Of a stretch of 19,918 nucleotides of DNA, positions 14,772-19,918 are shown piece after piece (positions within the stretch are counted from its first letter, which is position 1; each line of letters begins with the position of its first letter). Where the stretch lies: assembly GCA_964409675.1 (NCBI GenBank), contig CAYPEF010000026.1:1-19918 (forward strand), in the 5' to 3' direction. This DNA is from CAYMDD01 sp964409675 (GTDB lineage: Bacteria > Pseudomonadota > Alphaproteobacteria > Rickettsiales > SXRF01). The notes below the pieces were generated by a model, which made no database searches, was not told the origin of the DNA, and worked only from the letters and a program-made list of their open reading frames with translations. Made by a program: the position numbers and the translations under genes.

Positions 14772-16910
14772 ATGGTTCAGCCTGCAAGCGCAAAAAAAGA
14801 CGACAAGGCTTCGCTGCGCACCGAAAACGACACCACGCCCGGTGAAATCCTGCGCGACGAGCTGCTGGATACGCTGCTGGACTATAAGCCGAAAAGCACC
14901 AACGAAGGTAAGGACACGCTGGAGGGGCGCTACCGCATCCATCTCGACCAGCCCCTGCCGGAATTCAATACCGAACTTGCCAAAGCCTACCACGCCGTGG
15001 ACGAGCAGGTGCTGGACCGCTCGCTCTACGCACTTGTCTGCTCGCGCGACATGCCGGTGCGCCAGAAGCTTGCCAAGGCGATGAAAAATATCAGCCACCC
15101 GCACTTGATCCAGCTTGCGGCCTCGGGCGTGGTGGAGCTTTCCTCGCCCGCCGAGCAGCGATACGTGATTATTTATGAAAAGCCGCGTGGCAAGTCGCTT
15201 ACGGCATTACTGGCGGAGCAGAACCGTCAGCTGCCGGATAATTTCATTATTGAGCATATCATTGCGCCGCTGGCATCGGCGCTTTATTGCCTGGAGGAAA
15301 TCCGGCAGTCGCATGGGCGGATCAACCCGAACAATATCTATTTCGGCGATCATGTGGTGCTGGGCGAATGCGTTTCGGAGCCGTGCGGCTACTCGCAGGA
15401 TTACCGATTTGAATCCGTCCCGCGCATGCAGGCTGCGCCGGCAGGCAAGGGCGACGGATTTGTGTCCGAGGATTATTTTTCGCTGGGCGCCCTGGTGGCA
15501 TGGCTGAAATTCGGCCCCGGCATTTTCAGCGGTTATGACCGCGAGAGCTATCTGCGGCGCTTGCTGCAGGAAGGGTCCTATCATGCGCTGGTGGGCAACC
15601 GCAATGTATCCGACCAGATGAGCGATTTCCTGCGCGGTACGCTGAACGACAATCCGTTCGAGCGCTGGAAATACCAGGCCATCAAGCCGTGGACAACCGG
15701 CAAGCGTTATAATTTGCTGCCGCCCGGCGTCAGCAACGCCGCCTCTCGCTCATTTGCATTTGAAGGTGCGGATTACAGCAATTTCCAAAGCATAAGCCAT
15801 GCGCTCTACCAGCATTGGAGCGTGGCGGCATCAGTGCTGCGCGATGCCAGCCTGTCGCGCTGGGCGGAGCTGAGCGCGCGCCGCAAGGATACGGCGGAGG
15901 CGATTATGCGCTCGGTGAAATCGCTGGGCGGCGATATCGGACGCAACGAGCGGCAGAACAGCGAACTGATCGCACGCTGCCTGACGATCATCGATCCCAA
16001 CGCGCCGCTGCGCATGAAGGAAGTCAGCGCGCATATCGACGGCATCGGCACATTAATGGCTGATTATTTCCGTGGAACTAACGAGCAGGCGCTGCAGCAT
16101 ATCAGCGACATCATCGAACAGGGGCTGGCCAATGTGTGGGGCGAGCAGCAGCGCCATATCTGGGAAGACAATGTGCCGCAGGAACTGACCGCGGCGCTGT
16201 GGAATGTCGAGCGCGTGCGCCTGTTGATGCGTACGCCCGGTTTTGGTTTCGGCATGGAGCGCTGCCTTTATGAGATGAATCCCGACCTGCCCTGCCTGAG
16301 CCCGTTATTGGCAGGCTACTATGTCACTACCCTGCCGCAGCTTTTAGCGGCTCTCGATGTGCTGGCCGTGAAAAAATCCCGCGACGAAGATCCGTTCGAC
16401 CGCCATATCGCCGCGTTCATTGCCAGCCGCGTCGGGCTGATGCAGGAAGTGATCCTGGATGAGTTCAAGCATATACCGGCGATCTACAAGGATAAATCGC
16501 TGGTGACGCTGCGTCTGCTGGAAGCGGCGCAGAAAAAATCCGGCCATCCCAAGCTGCCGGGGCTTTCGCTATGGGTTGCCTCCTGCGTCACGGTGGTGCT
16601 GGACCACCTGCACAGCCGCTCGCTCAGCAAGCATATCAGCAAAGTGCTGAAGAATGTCGGCGCGAACGGATACCTGACGCCGATCGCCGAAACCATTTTC
16701 CACCCCGATTACGTGGCGGCGGATCAGGAAGGATTCGAGCAGGCGGCCTATCAATACGCCGCCATCAACATGCAGATCGAGCAGATGAACGACGAGAACT
16801 ACCGCTACGCGCACGCGCTGGAATGGGGCCACAGCCTGGCGCGCTTCATCGCATACGCTATTTTCATGGCGGTATTGGTTATGGTAAGCCATGGAAGGGT
16901 AGGGGTATGA
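14772..16910 (+). CDS. membrane-anchored protein kinase-like protein (pseudokinase), 712 residues
   Basis: The N-terminal part (about 50-250) follows the Hanks-type kinase plan. A degenerate G-loop region starts at EGRYRI. SLYALVC (84-90) lies where the VAIK lysine should be, with no Lys. HPHLIQL (109-115) and a hinge IIYEKPRGKSL (133-143) follow. The catalytic loop is H181-G-R-I-N-P-N-N188, so both the HRD Asp and the loop Lys are replaced. DFG is replaced by LGEC (197-200). SEDYFSLGALVAWL (232-245) matches the helix-F DxxSLG region. Catalysis is therefore unlikely; ligand binding or scaffolding is more probable (inference). Residues 250-680 are helical and unrecognised. A single C-terminal membrane helix (about 690-706) suggests a cytoplasmic body tethered to the inner membrane. 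The next gene overlaps its stop by 4 bp. Confidence 0.75.
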   Translation: MVQPASAKKDDKASLRTENDTTPGEILRDELLDTLLDYKPKSTNEGKDTLEGRYRIHLDQPLPEFNTELAKAYHAVDEQVLDRSLYALVCSRDMPVRQKLAKAMKNISHPHLIQLAASGVVELSSPAEQRYVIIYEKPRGKSLTALLAEQNRQLPDNFIIEHIIAPLASALYCLEEIRQSHGRINPNNIYFGDHVVLGECVSEPCGYSQDYRFESVPRMQAAPAGKGDGFVSEDYFSLGALVAWLKFGPGIFSGYDRESYLRRLLQEGSYHALVGNRNVSDQMSDFLRGTLNDNPFERWKYQAIKPWTTGKRYNLLPPGVSNAASRSFAFEGADYSNFQSISHALYQHWSVAASVLRDASLSRWAELSARRKDTAEAIMRSVKSLGGDIGRNERQNSELIARCLTIIDPNAPLRMKEVSAHIDGIGTLMADYFRGTNEQALQHISDIIEQGLANVWGEQQRHIWEDNVPQELTAALWNVERVRLLMRTPGFGFGMERCLYEMNPDLPCLSPLLAGYYVTTLPQLLAALDVLAVKKSRDEDPFDRHIAAFIASRVGLMQEVILDEFKHIPAIYKDKSLVTLRLLEAAQKKSGHPKLPGLSLWVASCVTVVLDHLHSRSLSKHISKVLKNVGANGYLTPIAETIFHPDYVAADQEGFEQAAYQYAAINMQIEQMNDENYRYAHALEWGHSLARFIAYAIFMAVLVMVSHGRVGV

Positions 16911-17371
16911 GCAAGGAAGCGACCATGGCGAAGAACCCGGTAAAGAGCCTGCTGGCCAATGCGATATTCCTGCTGATCTGCGTGGGCCTCATCATCACCC
17001 TGCAGATCGGCTTCATCTTTTTCGTATTCGCGCTGCTGCCCTCACTGGTGGCGTTCTTCATCGACGACAGCCGCAAAAAGTACGTCTATAAAACCGTGCT
17101 TGCCTGCAACCTCGCCGGCATGTTGCCCACGCTGATGGAATTCAGCCAGTCCAAGCTCTCTGTAGCAAGCCTGGAGATGACCATGTCCAATCCCAAGGTC
17201 TGGCTGATCGCCTACGGCGCCGCCGCCGGCGGTTGGATGCTCGTCTGGTGCTGCCGCGCCGTGGCCATCTGGCTGATCGCGGTAACTTGTCAGAACAAGA
17301 TCTCCTCGCTGGAGCGCGCCAAGAAGGAGATGATTGAGGAATGGGGGATGCAGATTAAGCGGGGGGTGTGA
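16907..17371 (+). CDS. hypothetical multi-pass membrane protein coupled to the pseudokinase
   Basis: The start ATG 16907 overlaps the pseudokinase stop (ATGA), the usual sign of translational coupling; in-frame codons further upstream are a shadow of the kinase gene. The 154-residue product has hydrophobic segments at about 15-34 (LLANAIFLLICVGLIITLQI), 36-52, 68-84 and 106-132 (WLIAYGAAAGGWMLVWCCRA and beyond). It ends in a charged helix (SSLERAKKEMIEEWG). No known family is recognised. The pairing suggests a two-component membrane complex with the pseudokinase C-terminal helix. A second ATG seven codons in (MAKNPVKS) is possible. A hairpin overlaps its stop codon. Confidence 0.75.
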   Translation: MSKEATMAKNPVKSLLANAIFLLICVGLIITLQIGFIFFVFALLPSLVAFFIDDSRKKYVYKTVLACNLAGMLPTLMEFSQSKLSVASLEMTMSNPKVWLIAYGAAAGGWMLVWCCRAVAIWLIAVTCQNKISSLERAKKEMIEEWGMQIKRGV

Positions 17372-17389
17372 AAACCCGCCTTATATTTT
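17358..17389 (+). terminator. possible terminator after the pseudokinase operon
   Basis: AAGCGGG (17358-17364) can pair with CCCGCCTT (17375-17382) with one bulged base, followed by the T/A-rich TATATTTT. It overlaps the stop codon of the membrane protein gene. The T tract is interrupted, so strength is uncertain. Confidence 0.4.
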
Positions 17390-17400
17390 CGTTTTAAGGA

Positions 17401-17419
17401 TGGTGGAGGTAAGCGGGAT
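17401..17419 (-). repeat. tRNA 3'-end fragment in reverse orientation (probable attachment-site remnant)
   Basis: Read on the minus strand this is ATCCCGCTTACCTCCACCA. It has the layout of a tRNA 3' end: T-loop end (A-T-C), T-stem half CCGCT, acceptor half TACCTCC, discriminator A and CCA. The rest of the tRNA is absent. It is close to, but not identical with, tRNA-Ala termini, and differs from the tRNA-Ala(GGC) at 6297. Elements that integrate in tRNA genes leave such copies at their far end, and the AT-richer helicase region begins right beside it. This is a boundary hypothesis only. Confidence 0.5.
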
Positions 17420-17575
17420 AACCTCGAACTCCACAATGCAACTATTACAATCGATTATCTCACTTAGCAAAAACTTTGACGCCAAACCGGAACGGAACGG
17501 CAAAAGTTTCAAATGGGAGCCGCTGGCCTTGGCTGCGTAAGGTTTGGCGGTGTTCTATGGAGCGGCTTGAAGCGT

Positions 17576-19498
17576 TTAAGCTCTCCGCGCTCTAGGCACC
17601 ACATTTCCCATCTCAGATATAAAACTGGAAGCATGAAGATTCGCGCTTCGTCCATTACGGCTGGCCGGAGAAATACCATATTGAAACGCTGCCGCCATAT
17701 CGATTTGACGACTACTCGTTAAAATTAGAGTTCCAACCTTACCTTCGCCGGGTTTAGCTTTAACCCTGGTAATACCAACATAGAATAGCCTGCGCTGTTC
17801 TTCTTCGTATTCTGCTCTTGTGCCAATTGCTTTAGCTGGATCATAATTTCTAGGCATTAATCCATTTACACAGCCTGCGATAATAACGATTGGCGAACTA
17901 AGCCCCTTGCTCTTATGAAGGCTCATAATCCGCACTTCAGCAACTTCCAATGGTATTTCGGGTTGGGTTACTTCTGTGATTACTTCTTTCAAGAGATCTT
18001 CCACAGTAAGTGAAGTATTGATTTTTTCTTCGACCAAAAGCCGTAGTTCGCTAACGTCATCTAAATCTGCCGGTAACCATAATTCGACGAACCCTGTCAA
18101 GTTGTTGGCAACGGTATCTAGCACGCTAAATTCAGCCGTAATTTTATTAAACGCATCAATCAGTCCCTGCGTGTAAGGAATAGTTATAGTCCCCGCACAT
18201 AACTGCTCCATAACTTGCCACGGCGAAATGTTATTATCATCAGAGTATTTACGGATACGAGCATAGGCTTTTGCCCTAAAATCAGTGTGACCATTTCCTA
18301 AAAGCCATCTTAGGGCAACTCGGTCTTCGTGATTCACATAAAGTTTTAGAGTAGCGAGTCGTTCTTGAGCGCCTTCCGTATCTAACTGAGATTCTTCATG
18401 ATAGGATTTTACAGGAATTGCACGCTCGCGCATGCGTTCCAATATCGGCTTCGCCAATACCTTGCTTTGCGACAGAACGAGAATGTCCCCTGGAGGCGTT
18501 CCATTGGCGATATACTGAGCAATTATCTCTGCGATTCCTGAAGCCTCTGTATCGATGGTGGCATATTGTATAGCCTCCATCTGTCCAACCCCATTAGCAT
18601 TGACACCGGCAAGCTGTCGATTTTGTCTATCCGTATTACAGGCGATCAAATTTATGGCTGCAGTTACCACATGCGTAGGACAACGGTGACAATCAAGCAA
18701 TGCATGATCTGTAGTGCCGGTGTGCAGTGTATGAAATTCACGAATGCCATGCGGATTGGCATGCATAAAACTGTAAATAGATTGATCATCATCACCCACA
18801 ATACAAAGGTGCGCGTTTTCTGCTAACAAACCTATCACACCTTGCTCCGCTTTATTTAAGTCCTGAAACTCATCGACCAAAATATGATCGAACAAATTTA
18901 GCTCAGGAGCATGAGGATTATTGCGTAAGTAGTGATATGTAAGCGGCACAATCTCGCCAATAAGCATTGATTCATGAAATCGCAGCCATGCTAAAAGGGC
19001 AGTTTGAAAATCACGTTCGGCATCTGTTTGTGTGAATCCAGGCTCCTCATGTTGGAGTCGTGCCCAACCAGCCTCATATGCCCGAATCAATTTTTCACGT
19101 TCAATTTTTGTCCCAAAGGCATTGGTCAAATCATATAATAGTGGCTCAATCTCAAATTTATTAAGCGGTCTAGGTACACGCCCCAACGCTTCTAATACGT
19201 TTCTTTTTCTGAGGATAAATAGTCCTAAAGAGTGCAGAGTTCTTCCATCAAGCTCATCGCATCCAGCAGCGCCGAGCGTTTGTAGTTCTCGGTGTAAATC
19301 TTCTGCGGCAACTCTGGTAAATGTTACGGGTAAAATTTTCTTAGGATCAATTCCATCTTCAAGTAATTTAGCAACGCGCCTTTTAAGAGCGAATGATTTT
19401 CCGGTTCCAGGCCCAGCGACAACCCTGATCCGATTGGATGTATCAGATGCAATTGCATAGGCTACGGAAGCCCTATCCAAATTATCATTCCATGCCAT
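17576..19498 (-). CDS. UvrD/Rep-type SF1A DNA helicase
   Basis: This complete 640-residue ATP-dependent helicase has motif I GPGTGKS (29-35), motif Ia VTFTRVAAEDL (58-68), motif II VDEFQDLN (208-215), motif III VGDDDQSIYSF (234-244), motif IV near CHRCPTHVV (270-278), motif V RIMSLHKSKGL (523-533) and motif VI RRLFYVGITRVK (569-580). SF1A enzymes move 3' to 5' on ssDNA. It is shorter than housekeeping UvrD and has no nuclease domain. Lower GC than the core, position beside a tRNA fragment, and a divergent small ORF suggest a mobile-element gene. Such helicases are found in defence modules (GajB of Gabija is one), but no GajA-like or nuclease partner is visible. GGGAGA precedes ATG 19498. Confidence 0.9.
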   Translation of the reverse strand: MAWNDNLDRASVAYAIASDTSNRIRVVAGPGTGKSFALKRRVAKLLEDGIDPKKILPVTFTRVAAEDLHRELQTLGAAGCDELDGRTLHSLGLFILRKRNVLEALGRVPRPLNKFEIEPLLYDLTNAFGTKIEREKLIRAYEAGWARLQHEEPGFTQTDAERDFQTALLAWLRFHESMLIGEIVPLTYHYLRNNPHAPELNLFDHILVDEFQDLNKAEQGVIGLLAENAHLCIVGDDDQSIYSFMHANPHGIREFHTLHTGTTDHALLDCHRCPTHVVTAAINLIACNTDRQNRQLAGVNANGVGQMEAIQYATIDTEASGIAEIIAQYIANGTPPGDILVLSQSKVLAKPILERMRERAIPVKSYHEESQLDTEGAQERLATLKLYVNHEDRVALRWLLGNGHTDFRAKAYARIRKYSDDNNISPWQVMEQLCAGTITIPYTQGLIDAFNKITAEFSVLDTVANNLTGFVELWLPADLDDVSELRLLVEEKINTSLTVEDLLKEVITEVTQPEIPLEVAEVRIMSLHKSKGLSSPIVIIAGCVNGLMPRNYDPAKAIGTRAEYEEEQRRLFYVGITRVKAKPGEGKVGTLILTSSRQIDMAAAFQYGISPASRNGRSANLHASSFISEMGNVVPRARRA

Positions 19499-19557
19499 GC
19501 CATTCTCCCATAAATTTTTTCACAATTATGGGTTGTGTGCGCAGAAGTTTCAAGAGC

Positions 19558-19585
19558 TTAAGAAAAATAATTATCGGCCTATAAT
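19558..19585 (+). promoter_or_regulatory. promoter of the small ORF at 19634
   Basis: TTAAGA (19558-19563), a 16-bp spacer and a perfect TATAAT (19580-19585) predict a start near 19592, giving a leader of about 40 nt that ends in AAGGAG (19623-19628) before ATG 19634. It faces away from the helicase gene. Confidence 0.6.
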
Positions 19586-19633
19586 TGCTCGTGTGCTTGT
19601 TGATTACAGGCGCTTTAAATCGAAGGAGCAATT

Positions 19634-19834
19634 ATGAAAATTAATGACCTCACGCCATACCGCAAACACGTCGATCAATTCGATCTAACCGAAGAACAAA
19701 AACTGGAATGGGTGAATGCCATGCTGGAAGTTGTGGAAAACATCTTCGATCTGCATCTCTATCCCGATCAACCCAACCCATTTAGGAAGGTAAGCCATGG
19801 CAAACCGGAATCGAACACCGAAAATGGCTCTTAG
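19634..19834 (+). CDS. small conserved-type protein, 66 residues, mobile-element-associated
   Basis: An acidic, probably helical cytosolic protein beginning MKINDLTPYRKHVDQFDLTE and continuing EQKLEWVNAMLEVVENIFD. From memory, small proteins of the form LTPY...LTEEQK.ELVNAL...VENIFD sit directly upstream of large serine recombinase genes in alphaproteobacterial plasmids and islands; I cannot confirm this without a search. A strong ribosome binding site (AAGGAG, 5 bases before ATG) and a good promoter say it is expressed. The C-terminal dozen codons overlap another ATG with its own strong ribosome binding site (19797). No DNA-binding motif is obvious. Confidence 0.7.
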   Translation: MKINDLTPYRKHVDQFDLTEEQKLEWVNAMLEVVENIFDLHLYPDQPNPFRKVSHGKPESNTENGS

Positions 19835-19850
19835 CCTAGGTTTTTTGTAA
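19797..19850 (+). CDS. 17-codon ORF with strong ribosome binding site, possibly a decayed gene start
   Basis: ATG 19797 follows AGGAAGGT at a good distance and encodes MANRNRTPKMALSLGFL before TAA 19848. It overlaps the end of the 66-residue gene by 38 bp, as translationally coupled genes do. The peptide is basic. It could be the truncated 5' end of the next gene (a recombinase would be expected if the neighbour's context holds), or a leader-like peptide. Confidence 0.35.
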   Translation: MANRNRTPKMALSLGFL

Positions 19851-19918
19851 ATATTGGATTTTGAGGTAACTTTTTGAGCAAAAAATAGAACCCTCGCAAA
19901 CCATTGATTAGCAAGGCT

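Noticed and set aside
16571..16906. Upstream extension of the membrane protein to a start inside the pseudokinase gene
   Set aside because: The extension is a shadow frame of the kinase gene; the ATGA overlap at 16907 is a natural start and the protein from there begins like a membrane protein.
17372..19918. Gabija defence system
   Set aside because: The helicase fits the GajB type only broadly and no GajA (OLD nuclease) gene is present upstream or downstream within the window.
1..19918. CRISPR arrays, rRNA genes, insertion sequences with transposase
   Set aside because: No regularly spaced repeats, rRNA segments or transposase frames were seen on either strand.

Overview
The window reads as chromosomal DNA of an alphaproteobacterium. 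The evidence is an alpha-type RecO, a free-standing HisZ (regulatory partner of short-form HisG) directly upstream of purA, a tail-chaperone protein of the gene-transfer-agent (GTA) type, and an entericidin. The lineage call is inference from gene content; I cannot place it to genus. The core is fairly GC-rich. Two stretches, about 6373-7350 and 17400-19850, look AT-richer and accessory by eye.

Layout. 1-584 (minus) is the N-terminal membrane part of an MscS-like channel running off the left edge. 715-1512 (plus) is a type IV pilin-like protein. 6109-1526 (minus) is a compact cluster transcribed as M48 periplasmic protease (BepA-like), DsbA/ScsC-like thiol oxidoreductase, a triple-SPOR protein with paired cysteines, and RecO; the genes are 65, 10 and 9 bp apart. 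A tRNA-Ala(GGC) with its own promoter follows at 6297-6372. Downstream of it is a decayed patch (6373-6940) holding a truncated SEFIR-domain ORF, other fragments and a second copy of the tRNA T-arm core. Then come a gamma-glutamylcyclotransferase-like gene and an unrecognised 439-residue protein (both minus).

9092-10480 (plus) is an envelope cluster: a Thr/Lys-rich lipoprotein, a related secreted protein with an internal duplication, an entericidin-like lipopeptide (48 aa), a clear terminator, and another related lipoprotein. A DUF423 membrane protein follows. 12176-10870 (minus) holds a SemiSWEET transporter, a protein that appears to fuse two GTA tail-chaperone domains, and an unknown helical protein. 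12264-17371 (plus) runs hisZ, purA, a 712-residue membrane-anchored pseudokinase, and an integral membrane protein overlapping it by 4 bp.

The right end looks like the edge of an integrated element. At 17401-17419 is a 19-bp match to a tRNA 3' end in reverse orientation. A complete lone UvrD-like helicase follows, with a divergent small ORF that has a good promoter. The candidates for undescribed biology are the pseudokinase/membrane pair, the fused GTA chaperone outside any GTA cluster, the repeat-sharing lipoprotein cluster beside an entericidin, and the two tRNA-linked accessory patches with a broken SEFIR gene and a solitary helicase.
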